Shown: positions 16,065 through 25,974, numbered from the stretch's first letter. The stretch is DNA of 64,000 nt from Vibrio mimicus (GCF_019048845.1 NZ_CP077426.1:2651501-2715500); one strand, 5' to 3'. Notes: generated from the sequence alone by a model not told the origin. Numbers and translations are program-made.

Positions 16065-17974
16065 GTTATCGAATTGAATTTGCGGTGCTCTCGGAACAAA
16101 AACCAGATTGCCGTTTTGGTTTAACCTTGCACAATTTGAGCGATCAAGATCTGCAGGATTGGTCGCTGTATTTTGTGATTGATCGTTACATTCAACCCAT
16201 GAGTGTGACCAATGGTCAACTGACCCAAGTCGGCAGCTTATGCTCGATTGTTCCAACGGAAAAAGTGTTGCCAGCCAATGGCCACTTTTATTGTGAGTTC
16301 ATTATCAAAACCGCGCCTTACCATTTCTACACCGATGGTGTAAAACACGCGTTTGTCCAACTCAATGATAAACAGCCTGTCGAACGTATTAACGTTGCGG
16401 TCAATCCGATCGTTCTCGCGTCACCATTTCGCGAGCGTAGCCAGATCCCTGAAGTGACCGCAGCTGAGCTCAGCCTCATTCCCAAACCTAACTCACTGCA
16501 ACGTTTCCAAGGTGAGTTTGTGGTCAGCAGTTCAAGCCAAATCTCTTTGCAATCCGACTTAGCCGAGCGCGCGGCACTTTGGCTTGGTCAAGAATTGCGT
16601 AGAGTGCATGACTTCACACTGAATGCGGTGGGACATAGCGATATTGTTTATCGCAAAAACCCAACTCTGGATGAGGGGCATTATCAGCTAACCATTGATA
16701 CCAGTGGGATCAAAATTGAGGCTGGTAGCCATAGCGGCTTTATGCACGCCAGCGCAACTTTGCTGCAACTGGCACAGGAACATAAGGGCTCATTGCACTT
16801 CCCTCTGGTTAAAATTGTCGATGCACCGCGTTTTAAATATCGCGGCATGATGCTCGATTGCGCTCGCCATTTTCACTCAATTGAGCAGGTCAAACGGGTC
16901 ATCAACCAATTAGCACACTACAAATTTAACGTATTCCACTGGCATCTGACCGATGATGAAGGATGGCGAATTGAGATTAAACGCCTACCACAGCTAACCG
17001 ACATTGGCGCGTGGCGCGGTATGGATGAAGTTCTCGAACCTCAATACAGCTTACTGACTGAGCGTCATGGCGGTTTTTATACCCAAGATGAGATCCGTGC
17101 AGTGATTAAATACGCTAGCGATCGTGGCATTACTGTCGTCCCTGAAATTGACGTTCCGGGACACAGCCGCGCCGCGATTAAAGCGCTGCCTGAATGGTTA
17201 GTCGATGAGGAAGATCGCTCGCAGTACCGCAGCATTCAGTACTACAACGATAACGTACTCTCCCCTGCTTTACCGGGCACTTACCAATTCCTTGATATCG
17301 TATTGGAAGAAGTTGCCGCGCTGTTTCCAAGCCAATTTATTCATATCGGTGCCGATGAAGTGCCACAGGGTGTTTGGGTAGACAGCCCGAAATGCCAAGC
17401 CTTAATGCAAGAGCAAGGCTATACCGACCCCAAAGAGTTACAAGGCCACTTACTGCGCTACGCAGAGAAAAAGCTCAAGAGCTTAGGTAAGCGCATGGTG
17501 GGTTGGGAAGAAGCCCATCACGGCGACAAAGTGAGTAAAGATACGGTGATTTACTCTTGGTTATCAGAAAAAGCGGCGTTGGATTGCGCCAAACAAGGCT
17601 TTGACGTGATTTTGCAACCGGGACAATTCACCTATCTCGACATTGTTCAAGACTACGCACCGGAAGAACCTGGGGTCGATTGGGCTGGCGTCACACCGCT
17701 AGAACGAGCCTACGGTTATGAACCGTTAGCAGATGTTCCCGCTGACGACCCACTGCGCAAGCGCATTTTAGGTGTCCAGTGTGCATTGTGGTGTGAATTG
17801 ATCAATAACTCAGAACGCATGGAATACATGCTCTATCCACGCTTAACTGGATTGGCAGAAGGCGGTTGGACAGAGAAGTCCCAGCGTGACTGGTTGGATT
17901 ATTTAGCGCGTTTGAAAGGACATTTGACACTGCTCGATAAGCAGAAAATACCCTATCGCGCACCTTGGAAATGA
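16061..17974 (+). CDS. GH20 beta-N-acetylhexosaminidase
   Basis: 637-residue enzyme that removes GlcNAc from the non-reducing end of chitin oligosaccharides. It has an N-terminal carbohydrate-binding-like domain (about 1-140), the small GH20b domain with IPKPNSLQ (about 145-255), and the (beta/alpha)8 barrel beginning KYRGMMLDCARHFHS. The catalytic Asp-Glu pair is in HIGADEVPQGVW. No signal peptide is visible, so it should work in the cytoplasm on imported oligomers. Four-base overlap with the kinase gene. Confidence 0.94.
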   Translation: MSYRIEFAVLSEQKPDCRFGLTLHNLSDQDLQDWSLYFVIDRYIQPMSVTNGQLTQVGSLCSIVPTEKVLPANGHFYCEFIIKTAPYHFYTDGVKHAFVQLNDKQPVERINVAVNPIVLASPFRERSQIPEVTAAELSLIPKPNSLQRFQGEFVVSSSSQISLQSDLAERAALWLGQELRRVHDFTLNAVGHSDIVYRKNPTLDEGHYQLTIDTSGIKIEAGSHSGFMHASATLLQLAQEHKGSLHFPLVKIVDAPRFKYRGMMLDCARHFHSIEQVKRVINQLAHYKFNVFHWHLTDDEGWRIEIKRLPQLTDIGAWRGMDEVLEPQYSLLTERHGGFYTQDEIRAVIKYASDRGITVVPEIDVPGHSRAAIKALPEWLVDEEDRSQYRSIQYYNDNVLSPALPGTYQFLDIVLEEVAALFPSQFIHIGADEVPQGVWVDSPKCQALMQEQGYTDPKELQGHLLRYAEKKLKSLGKRMVGWEEAHHGDKVSKDTVIYSWLSEKAALDCAKQGFDVILQPGQFTYLDIVQDYAPEEPGVDWAGVTPLERAYGYEPLADVPADDPLRKRILGVQCALWCELINNSERMEYMLYPRLTGLAEGGWTEKSQRDWLDYLARLKGHLTLLDKQKIPYRAPWK

Positions 17975-17995
17975 TCCTTAGTACGCATAACGACA

Positions 17996-18013
17996 GCACG
18001 AGAGCTCTCGTGC
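17996..18013 (+). repeat. Intercistronic palindrome after the GH20 gene
   Basis: Perfect 18-base palindrome GCACGAGAGCTCTCGTGC. It would fold with a small loop. Confidence 0.6.
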
Positions 18014-18037
18014 AAGTTTTCACTAGCATAGGTTTTT

Positions 18038-18055
18038 AGCTGCCAAAAGGCAGCT
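18038..18055 (+). repeat. Second hairpin just before the phosphorylase start
   Basis: AGCTGCC-aaaa-GGCAGCT, 7-bp stem, ending about ten bases before the AAGGAAAG ribosome binding site of the next gene. Followed only by GGTTT, so weak as a terminator. Confidence 0.55.
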
Positions 18056-18074
18056 GGTTTAAAAGGAAAGCACA

Positions 18075-20480
18075 ATGAAATACGGCTATTTCGATAATGA
18101 TAATCGCGAATACGTCATCACTCGTCCTGACGTACCCGCACCTTGGACTAACTATCTCGGTACTGAAAAGTTCTGTACTGTGATTTCTCACAACGCAGGG
18201 GGTTACTCGTTCTACCACTCACCTGAGTACAACCGCGTCACCAAGTTCCGTCCAAACTTTACCCAAGATCGTCCAGGGCACTACGTTTACCTGCGCGATG
18301 ATGAGACTGGCGATTTCTGGTCAATCTCTTGGCAACCTGTTGCGAAAAGCCTTGAACAAGCGAAATACGAAGTTCGCCACGGTTTGTCTTACTCAAAATT
18401 TAAGTGTGAGTACAACGGCATTCACGCGACCAAAACGCTGTTTGTTCCTAAGGGTGAAGATGCAGAAGTTTGGGATGTGGTGATCGAAAACACCTCCAAC
18501 GAAGTGCGTACTATCAGTGCGTTCAACTACGTTGAGTTCTCTTTCAGCCATATCAAGTCAGATAACCAAAACCATCAGATGTCGCTCTACTCAGCAGGTA
18601 CAGCGTTCAAAGATGGCGTGATTGAGTATGACCTGTACTACAACACCGATGATTTCTTAGGCTTCTACTATCTGACCGCGACCTTCGATGCAGACAGCTA
18701 CGACGGCCAACGTGACCAATTCCTTGGCATGTACCGTGATGAAGCAAACCCAATCGCCGTAGCGCAAGGTAAGTGTTCGAACAGCGCACAAACCTGTTAC
18801 AACCACTGTGGTGCACTGCATAAGCAATTCGTTCTGCAACCGGGCGAAAAAGTTCGCTTCGCAGTGATCTTAGGGGTAGGTAAAGGCAATGGCGCAAAAC
18901 TGCGTGAAAAATACCAAGATCTGAGCAAAGTAGATACAGCCTTTGCAGGTATCAAAGCACACTGGGATGAGCGTTGTGCGAAGTTCCAAGTGAAATCGCC
19001 AAACGAAGGTCTGAACACCATGATCAACGCTTGGACTCTGTACCAAGCGGAAACTTGTGTGGTTTGGTCTCGTTTCGCTTCTTTCATTGAAGTCGGCGGC
19101 CGTACAGGTCTGGGCTACCGTGATACTGCGCAAGACGCGATCTCCGTACCGCACACTAACCCAGCAATGACCCGTAAGCGTCTGGTTGACCTACTGCGTG
19201 GTCAAGTGAAAGCGGGTTACGGTCTGCACCTGTTTGATCCTGACTGGTTCGATCCAGAAAAAGCGGATGTTAAACCGTCTAAATCACCAACAGTCGTGCC
19301 AACCCCATCGGATGAAGACAAGATCCACGGTATCAAAGATACCTGTTCTGACGATCACCTGTGGATTGTGCCAACCATCCTCAGCTATGTGAAAGAGACC
19401 GGTGACTTCGCCTTTATCGACGAAGTGATCCCTTACGCGGATGGCGGCAACGCAACTGTGTACGAGCACATGATGGCAGCATTGGATTTCTCTGCAGAAT
19501 ACGTAGGTCAAACCGGTATCTGTAAGGGTCTGCGTGCAGACTGGAACGACTGTTTGAACCTCGGTGGCGGCGAGTCCTCTATGGTCTCTTTCCTACACTT
19601 CTGGGCGTTGGAATCCTTCCTTGAGCTGTCACGCTACCGCAATGATGAAGCGGCAACAGACAAGTACCAAGCGATGGCTAATGGCGTTCGCGAAGCGTGT
19701 GAAACTCACTTGTGGGATGAACAAGGCGAATGGTACATCCGTGGCCTGACCAAAAATGGCGACAAGATCGGTACCTTCGATCAAGTAGAAGGCAAAGTAC
19801 ACTTAGAATCTAACTCACTGGCGGTTCTGTCAGGCACTGTAAGCCATGAGCGCGGCATCAAAGCGATGGATGCGGTCTACAAATATCTGTTCTCTAAATA
19901 CGGTCTACACCTGAACGCTCCATCATTCGCGACTCCAAATGATGATATCGGCTTCGTGACACGCGTTTACCAAGGCGTGAAAGAAAACGGCGCGATCTTC
20001 TCGCATCCAAACCCATGGGCATGGGTAGCGGAAGCGAAACTGGGCCGTGGTGATCGTGCGATGGAATTGTATGACGCACTCAACCCATACAACCAAAACG
20101 ACATCATCGAAACCCGTATTGCTGAACCTTACTCTTACGTACAGTTCATCATGGGCCGCGATCACCAAGATCACGGCCGCGCTAACCACCCATGGTTAAC
20201 CGGTACTTCAGGCTGGGCATACCACGCTACCACCAACTATATCTTGGGTATCAAAGCGGGCTTCGACACACTGGAAATCGATCCTTGTATCCCAACGTCA
20301 TGGCCGGGTTTTGAAGTGACTCGTGAGTGGCGTGATGCGACTTACCAGATCAAAGTTGAAAACCCACAGGGCGTTTCAAAAGGCGTGAAATCCATCACCC
20401 TGAATGGCCAAGCGATTGAAGGTGCAGTCCCTGTGCAAGCCGCGGGCAGCGTCAACCAAGTCGTGGTTGTTCTAGGTTAA
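18075..20480 (+). CDS. N,N'-diacetylchitobiose phosphorylase (GH94)
   Basis: 801-residue cytoplasmic enzyme that splits (GlcNAc)2 with phosphate to GlcNAc-1-phosphate and GlcNAc. Domain order: N-terminal beta-sandwich (about 1-260), linker helices, (alpha/alpha)6 barrel (about 300-725), C-terminal beta sheet. The general acid Asp falls at residue 492 within GLRADWNDCLN, the same number as in the characterized Vibrio proteolyticus enzyme, and the length is identical too. Ribosome binding site AAGGAAAG. The phosphorolytic route saves ATP because only one of the two sugars then needs the kinase. Confidence 0.96.
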   Translation: MKYGYFDNDNREYVITRPDVPAPWTNYLGTEKFCTVISHNAGGYSFYHSPEYNRVTKFRPNFTQDRPGHYVYLRDDETGDFWSISWQPVAKSLEQAKYEVRHGLSYSKFKCEYNGIHATKTLFVPKGEDAEVWDVVIENTSNEVRTISAFNYVEFSFSHIKSDNQNHQMSLYSAGTAFKDGVIEYDLYYNTDDFLGFYYLTATFDADSYDGQRDQFLGMYRDEANPIAVAQGKCSNSAQTCYNHCGALHKQFVLQPGEKVRFAVILGVGKGNGAKLREKYQDLSKVDTAFAGIKAHWDERCAKFQVKSPNEGLNTMINAWTLYQAETCVVWSRFASFIEVGGRTGLGYRDTAQDAISVPHTNPAMTRKRLVDLLRGQVKAGYGLHLFDPDWFDPEKADVKPSKSPTVVPTPSDEDKIHGIKDTCSDDHLWIVPTILSYVKETGDFAFIDEVIPYADGGNATVYEHMMAALDFSAEYVGQTGICKGLRADWNDCLNLGGGESSMVSFLHFWALESFLELSRYRNDEAATDKYQAMANGVREACETHLWDEQGEWYIRGLTKNGDKIGTFDQVEGKVHLESNSLAVLSGTVSHERGIKAMDAVYKYLFSKYGLHLNAPSFATPNDDIGFVTRVYQGVKENGAIFSHPNPWAWVAEAKLGRGDRAMELYDALNPYNQNDIIETRIAEPYSYVQFIMGRDHQDHGRANHPWLTGTSGWAYHATTNYILGIKAGFDTLEIDPCIPTSWPGFEVTREWRDATYQIKVENPQGVSKGVKSITLNGQAIEGAVPVQAAGSVNQVVVVLG

Positions 20481-20488
20481 TCCATTTT

Positions 20489-20515
20489 CGGGCACTCGCT
20501 GAGTGCCCGTTTTCT
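20489..20515 (+). terminator. Hairpin with short T run before the mutase gene
   Basis: 9-bp stem CGGGCACTC-gct-GAGTGCCCG (20489-20509) followed by TTTTC. Probably a partial terminator inside the operon. It shares stem length and GCT loop with the hairpin after cbp. Confidence 0.65.
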
Positions 20516-20601
20516 AATACCTACGCATTGTATATACCCAGACCATTTTTCGTTGCAGCCAGCACTCTTGCAGCGTCAGTGGGAAGGGATAGGGGGAGAA
20601 A

Positions 20602-22014
20602 ATGATTAAATTTGGTACCGGCGGCTGGCGTGCGTTTATTGGTGAAGAGTTCACCAAAGATAACGTACGTTTGGTTGCTCAAGCCTTGGCAAACATCATC
20701 AATCATGAACAAGCCGCCGCAAATGGCTTCGTGATTGGTTATGACCGCCGCTTTCTATCTGACAAAGCAGGTTGCTGGTTTGCCGAAGTGTTAGCCGCGA
20801 ATGGCGTTGTGGTGAGCTTTATCGACAAATTTGTGCCAACACCTGTGGTGATGTTTAAAGCGAAAGAGATGGATTGTGCTTACTCAGCATGTATTACCGC
20901 TTCGCACAACCCAGCCGACTACAACGGTATTAAAGTGTTTATCCGTGGCGGTCGTGATGCTGATGAAGTGATCACTCAAAAGATCGAGCAGCAAATCGCC
21001 ACGCTGACCGCGCAAGACGTGAAATCGATCGATTTCGATCAAGCCGTCAATGACAAGCTGATTAAAATCATCAACCCGATGAACGAGTTTGTCGATAGCA
21101 TCATCAACTTCATCGATATTGAAGCGATCAAGAAAGCCAATCTGCGTGTGTTGATCGACCCTATGTTCGGGGTAGCGAAAAACGCACTACAAACGGTACT
21201 GATCAATGGCCGCTGCGACGTGGACGTGATCAACGATGGCAAAAACCCTGACTTCGGTGGTTTGATGCCTTCTCCAAGTGCTGCTACCTTGTATCGCTTG
21301 AAGCATCTCGTTAAACACGAAGGTTATGACATCGGTATCGGTACCGATGGCGATGCTGACCGCCTTGGCATCATTGATGAAAAAGGTAACTTTATTCATC
21401 CTAACGAAGTGCTGATCCTGCTTTACTACTATCTACTGGAGTACAAAGGCTGGAAAGGTTCTGTGGTACGCAACATCGCAACCACTCACTTGTTGGATAA
21501 GATCGCAACCGATCATGGTGAGCAATGCTTTGAAGTGCCTGTGGGCTTCAAACACATCTCTTCACAAATGGAAGCTGACGATTCACTGATCGGTGGTGAA
21601 AGCTCTGGTGGTTTGACGATTCGTGGTCACATCAAGGGTAAAGATGGCGTGTTCGCCTCCAGCCTATTGGTGGAAATGATCAGCGTGACTGGCAAGAAAC
21701 TCTCTGAGCTGTTAACCGAGATCTACGATCGTTACGGTTATGCTTACACTGCGGAAGGCGATTGCAAATTTAAACCAGCCCAACGCGATGAGATCTACAA
21801 CAAAGTCTACATTGAGAAAAAACTGCCTGAGTTTGAATTCGAGATCGACAAAGTCAGCTATGAAGATGGCGCTAAGGTCTACTTCAAGAACGGGGGCTGG
21901 GTGATTGCCCGCTTCTCCGGCACTGAACCTCTATTACGTATTTTCGCCGAAATGGCCGACAAAGATACTGCAGAGCGTGTTCTTCAAAAGATGAAGGCCT
22001 TCTTGGCGTTGTAA
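20602..22014 (+). CDS. Phosphohexomutase (phosphoacetylglucosamine/phosphoglucosamine mutase type)
   Basis: 470-residue alpha-D-phosphohexomutase. The phosphoserine loop TASHNPADYNG, the metal loop GTDGDADRLG, the sugar loop GGESSGG and the phosphate-binding loop RFSGTEPLLR are all present. In this operon its natural job is to convert GlcNAc-1-phosphate from the phosphorylase to GlcNAc-6-phosphate. The exact sugar preference cannot be read from sequence. It has its own strong ribosome binding site (AGGGGGAG) and lies behind a partial terminator. Confidence 0.9.
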   Translation: MIKFGTGGWRAFIGEEFTKDNVRLVAQALANIINHEQAAANGFVIGYDRRFLSDKAGCWFAEVLAANGVVVSFIDKFVPTPVVMFKAKEMDCAYSACITASHNPADYNGIKVFIRGGRDADEVITQKIEQQIATLTAQDVKSIDFDQAVNDKLIKIINPMNEFVDSIINFIDIEAIKKANLRVLIDPMFGVAKNALQTVLINGRCDVDVINDGKNPDFGGLMPSPSAATLYRLKHLVKHEGYDIGIGTDGDADRLGIIDEKGNFIHPNEVLILLYYYLLEYKGWKGSVVRNIATTHLLDKIATDHGEQCFEVPVGFKHISSQMEADDSLIGGESSGGLTIRGHIKGKDGVFASSLLVEMISVTGKKLSELLTEIYDRYGYAYTAEGDCKFKPAQRDEIYNKVYIEKKLPEFEFEIDKVSYEDGAKVYFKNGGWVIARFSGTEPLLRIFAEMADKDTAERVLQKMKAFLAL

Positions 22015-22056
22015 TCATCCCCTGAGGATAAGTCCCCTCAGCGGAGAAGAACATTT

Positions 22057-22083
22057 GCCCGACGCTCGACGTCGGGCTTTTTT
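22057..22083 (+). terminator. Intrinsic terminator of the chitin operon
   Basis: GCCCGACG-ctcga-CGTCGGGC stem (22057-22077) followed by TTTTTTA. Confidence 0.92.
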
Positions 22084-22132
22084 ATTGCGGGTAAAACGTG
22101 CTTGGAATGAGAAAGCTCAGCGGCGAAATCGA

Positions 22133-23164
22133 TTAGGCGAAAGCCAGCACCCCTTGCGTATCAATATTGACCGACACCGCCTGCCCTAACTCCAGCGGTT
22201 GTGAAGAGGTCGCGATAAGCTGAGTGCCATGCGCATCAATCAGATAACGGCAATGATCGCCCATAAACTGCTGTTCCGTTACCGTCACACTGCTCTCCTC
22301 TTCCGCGCGAATTTGCACCTGCTGTGGACGCAGTAGCAACTTACACTCCGCCTCTACCTCGATCGGTTGGCGAGCAATGGCTTCCACTACCCCAAGAGCG
22401 GTTTGGTACTGAGTTTCGCTGATCCGCGTGGCATTCAGATAACTGCCACCACCCAGAAAATCGGCCACGAACTGGCTCGATGGTTGGTAGTAAAGCTCTG
22501 CTGCTGTACCGTACTGTTCAATCACGCCACGATTCATCACCGCCATTTTATCGGCGAAAGCAAACGCTTCTTCTCGTGAGTGAGTCACGAAAATCGCTGT
22601 CACGCCCTGTTGTTTAAAGATCTTACGAATCTCAATGATCAGCTCATGGCGTACTTGAGTATCGATATTGGAAAACGGCTCATCAAGCAGTAGCAGATCT
22701 GGCTTATACGCTAAGGCACGAGCAATGGCGACACGCTGCTGCTGACCACCCGAAAGTTGATGCGGATAACGCTCTGCAAAAGCATCAAGATGAACCAAAG
22801 AGAGCATCTCGGTAATCTTGGCCTGTTTCTGCGCGGTGGGCATCACATCCAGACCGAAGCCGACATTCTGCGCTACGGTTAAATGGGGAAACAGAGCATA
22901 GTCTTGGAAAATCATCCCAATGTTACGCTGCTCTGGTGGCAGCCAGCGCTCACCATCATCTAACGTCACACAATTGAGGCTCAGCTGCCCTGAAGCTAAA
23001 GGTAACAGACCGGCAATCGCTTTAAGCAAGGTGGTTTTACCACAACCGCTGGCACCCAACAAACAGACGATTTCGCCCGGATTGACTTGCAATGACAACG
23101 ATTTCAATACGGTTTGTGAGTCGTATTGGCAAGTAAGATTTTCAATCAGCAGTGCGCAGCTCAT
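22133..23164 (-). CDS. fbpC: Ferric iron ABC transporter ATPase
   Basis: 343-residue ATP-binding subunit. Walker A GASGCGKTT, Q-loop FQDYALFP, signature LSGGQQQR, Walker B LLLLDEPFSNID, H-loop THS. The C-terminal 100 residues form the TOBE-like regulatory domain usual for FbpC. Start overlaps the stop of fbpB by one base. Last gene of the fbpABC operon, convergent with the chitin operon. Confidence 0.93.
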   Translation of the reverse strand: MSCALLIENLTCQYDSQTVLKSLSLQVNPGEIVCLLGASGCGKTTLLKAIAGLLPLASGQLSLNCVTLDDGERWLPPEQRNIGMIFQDYALFPHLTVAQNVGFGLDVMPTAQKQAKITEMLSLVHLDAFAERYPHQLSGGQQQRVAIARALAYKPDLLLLDEPFSNIDTQVRHELIIEIRKIFKQQGVTAIFVTHSREEAFAFADKMAVMNRGVIEQYGTAAELYYQPSSQFVADFLGGGSYLNATRISETQYQTALGVVEAIARQPIEVEAECKLLLRPQQVQIRAEEESSVTVTEQQFMGDHCRYLIDAHGTQLIATSSQPLELGQAVSVNIDTQGVLAFA

Positions 23165-24789
23165 CAGTGCTTTTGCTCCAAAGAACGGTTAACGATAACA
23201 AGTGGGATAAGCCCAACCAACACGAGGAAAATGGCAGGCAATGCTGCCAATTCCAAACGCTCATCTGAAGCGTAGTTATAGACGTAAGTGGCGAGCGTTT
23301 CAAAGTTAAATGGGCGTAATAAAATCGCCGCGTTTAACTCCTTCATCGATTCAATAAACACCAACAATCCTGCAATTAATGCTCCACGGCGGATCAGCGG
23401 CAGGTGTACGCGCTTAAGCATTTGGTTGGCATGGCATCCCATGGTACGCGCAGCCATATCCAACGAAGGTGAAACTTTACTTAAGCTACTTTCAATACTG
23501 CCAATCGCCACCGCTGAGAAACGTACCACTAGCGCAAACACAATCGCGAACACACTTCCGGAGAAGATTAACCCCGGGCGTGCCCACTCCATCATTTTAG
23601 CGATATCGTTAACCAGATGATCCAGTGCGAGCACTGGTACCAAAATACCAATCGCCAACACCGTTCCCGGCACCGCATAACCCATGGAAGAAAGGCGCAT
23701 CAGCGCAACACTAGTTCGATTGTTTTGTAGACGGGCATAAAAATTGGCGATCAAAGCCACCAACACAGCAATGACAGCCGCACTGATCGAGACAGTAAAA
23801 CTATTCAGTGCGTACTCTCTAAACTGCGTTGTCCAGCTTTGTGCAAAGTAAGTCCATGCGTAACTGATTAATTGCAACAGTGGCAAAATGAACGCCACCG
23901 CCACCAATCCCCAACACCAGACTAAAGAAGCCCATAGGCGCCAACCTTTTAAGGTATAACGGTACTCTTCATGGCTATTAAAATGGTTTTGGTAGAGTTT
24001 TTGTCGACGTCGGCTATAGCGTTCACTACTGAGCAGCAACAGCACAATCACCAACATAATCGCTGAGATTTTCGCAGCCGCATTGAGGTTTGAGTAGCCA
24101 AGCCAAGTGTCGTAAACCGCTGTGGTTAAGGTATTGACCGAAAACAGGCTTACGGTACCGAAATCCCCAATCGTTTCCATTGCCACCAAAGACAAGCCAA
24201 CCGCAATCGCAGGGCGCGCTAATGGCAAAGAGATACGCCAAAAGCTCTGCCACGGTGTACATCTCAGCAAACGAGCAGATTGGAGCAAAGTGACGTTCTG
24301 TTCCATAAAGGCCGCACGGCACAGTAGATACACGTAGGGATAAAGCACCAAAGCCAGTACGACACTGGCACCGCCTAAACTTCGGATGTCAGGAAACCAG
24401 TAGCCGCCCGCTTGCCAGCCCGTCCAATCGCGCAAAGCGATTTGAATGGGACCTGCGAAATCAAACCAATGAGTAAACAGATAACCAATAATATAGGCTG
24501 GCATCGCCAATGGCAGGACGAGCGCCCACTGCAACCAGCGTTCACCAGGCAATTTGCACATCGCAATCAGCCAAGCGGAAGGCACACCAAACAGCAAAGC
24601 CAATAGTAGTACGGAAACCGTCAATACTAAGGTATTGAAAATATAGGTGGGCATCACAGTCGCCAGTAGATGAGCAAAAACTTCATCACTGTTGCCGAAT
24701 GCGGTGTAGAAGATCGCTAAGATCGGTAAAACCAGCAGAGTGGTTAACACAACGCTGCTGGTTTTCCATGCAAAATATTTTTCTTTCAT
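23164..24789 (-). CDS. fbpB: Ferric iron ABC transporter permease
   Basis: 541-residue fused double permease with twelve predicted membrane helices in two homologous halves. An EAA-type loop is seen in each half (MEQNVTLLQSARLLRCTPWQ and LDMAARTMGCHANQMLKRV). Carries Fe3+ delivered by FbpA across the inner membrane. A hairpin upstream (24847-24865) probably lowers its expression relative to fbpA. Confidence 0.93.
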   Translation of the reverse strand: MKEKYFAWKTSSVVLTTLLVLPILAIFYTAFGNSDEVFAHLLATVMPTYIFNTLVLTVSVLLLALLFGVPSAWLIAMCKLPGERWLQWALVLPLAMPAYIIGYLFTHWFDFAGPIQIALRDWTGWQAGGYWFPDIRSLGGASVVLALVLYPYVYLLCRAAFMEQNVTLLQSARLLRCTPWQSFWRISLPLARPAIAVGLSLVAMETIGDFGTVSLFSVNTLTTAVYDTWLGYSNLNAAAKISAIMLVIVLLLLSSERYSRRRQKLYQNHFNSHEEYRYTLKGWRLWASLVWCWGLVAVAFILPLLQLISYAWTYFAQSWTTQFREYALNSFTVSISAAVIAVLVALIANFYARLQNNRTSVALMRLSSMGYAVPGTVLAIGILVPVLALDHLVNDIAKMMEWARPGLIFSGSVFAIVFALVVRFSAVAIGSIESSLSKVSPSLDMAARTMGCHANQMLKRVHLPLIRRGALIAGLLVFIESMKELNAAILLRPFNFETLATYVYNYASDERLELAALPAIFLVLVGLIPLVIVNRSLEQKH

Positions 24790-24846
24790 CGCCTAACAGT
24801 ACAAGGCTTGAACAACGCTCAAAGCGCTGCATCCCTCAAATAAAAT

Positions 24847-24865
24847 AGGGGTACGTTATACCCCT
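24847..24865 (-). terminator. Intra-operon attenuating hairpin between fbpA and fbpB
   Basis: On the minus strand AGGGGTA-taacg-TACCCCT followed by ATTTTATTT, 9 bases after the fbpA stop. A partial terminator fits the usual excess of binding protein over permease. Confidence 0.65.
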
Positions 24866-24873
24866 GATTTTAC

Positions 24874-25887
24874 TTACAGGTCAAATTTGACTTCATCGAT
24901 CAACTTGATCGCTGCGGCATTATTATCTGCAATTTTTTCTAGTGGCAGACTATCGGCTTTAAACGCGCCCCAAGACTCCACGAGAGCTGAACGTTTCACA
25001 CCTTCTTTAACTGGGTATTCGTAGTTCACTTCTGCATACATTTGTTGTGCGGTTGCGCCAGTCAAGAACTCCATCAGCTTAACCGCGTTGTCACGGTTTG
25101 GTGAGTATTTCGCCATTGCCATACCACTCACGTTCACATGAGTGCCTTGCGCATTTTGACCTGGGAAGTTGATGTAGACGGCTTCAGCCCAAGATTTTTG
25201 TTTCTCGTCATTCACCATTGCACCTAGGTAGTAGCTGTTACCTAGCGACACATCACACAGGCCTTCTTTGATCGCGCGAACTTGGTCACGGTCATTACCT
25301 TGTGGTTTACGAGCCAAATTCGCTTTTACACCTTCTAGCCAAGTTTTTGCTTCGGCTTCACCGTGGTTAGCGATGATAGAAGCCACAAGCGCGATGTTGT
25401 AAGGGTGCTTACCACTACGAGTACAAATTTTGCCTTTGAACTCTGGCTTAGCGAGATCCATATAATCGAAATCATCACCCAGCTTGCCTACGCGGTCGCG
25501 TGAAGAATACACACTACGAGTACGCTGCGTCAGTGCGAACCACTCATCACCACTGTCACGGTATTGAGCAGGAATGTTTTCTTCAATCACTTTGCTATCC
25601 AGTGGTTGAGTCAGACCTTTCTCGGTCAGTTCAAACAGACGGCTGAATTCAGCAGTTAAGATCACATCGGCAGGGCTGTATTCGCCCTCTTGCGCGAGTT
25701 TCTCTGCAATCCCTTCTTTAGCAAATTTCACGTTAACCTTGATGCCCGTTTCTTTGGTGAACTCTTGGAACATAGGTTCAATCAAAAATGGTTGGCGGTA
25801 AGAGTAGACATTCACTTCTTCAGCGGCCATTGCAGAAGGAGCGAGTACACCGCAAGCAATCGCAGACAACGTGAGCAGCTTTTTCAT
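24874..25887 (-). CDS. fbpA: Periplasmic ferric iron binding protein
   Basis: 337-residue family 1 solute-binding protein. Signal peptide MKKLLTLSAIACGVLAPSAMA, cleaved after AMA. The paired Tyr of the iron site are visible in LGNSYYLGAM. The N-terminal SYRQPFLIEP block matches FutA/FbpA proteins. A near-perfect Fur box lies 26 bases upstream (25913-25927), so expression should rise under iron limitation. Confidence 0.94.
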   Translation of the reverse strand: MKKLLTLSAIACGVLAPSAMAAEEVNVYSYRQPFLIEPMFQEFTKETGIKVNVKFAKEGIAEKLAQEGEYSPADVILTAEFSRLFELTEKGLTQPLDSKVIEENIPAQYRDSGDEWFALTQRTRSVYSSRDRVGKLGDDFDYMDLAKPEFKGKICTRSGKHPYNIALVASIIANHGEAEAKTWLEGVKANLARKPQGNDRDQVRAIKEGLCDVSLGNSYYLGAMVNDEKQKSWAEAVYINFPGQNAQGTHVNVSGMAMAKYSPNRDNAVKLMEFLTGATAQQMYAEVNYEYPVKEGVKRSALVESWGAFKADSLPLEKIADNNAAAIKLIDEVKFDL

Positions 25888-25912
25888 TTTTAAATCCTTT
25901 AATAATTACTAA

Positions 25913-25927
25913 TGATAACGTTTATCA
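25913..25927 (-). promoter_or_regulatory. Fur box of fbpABC
   Basis: On the minus strand TGATAAACGTTATCA, a perfect palindrome in its outer six positions per arm that matches 12 of 14 defined positions of TGATAAT-N-ATTATCA. Confidence 0.8.
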
Positions 25928-25974
25928 GTTTCACTCCATTATAAGAATGATTATTAAGAAAACAATCAGTGAAA

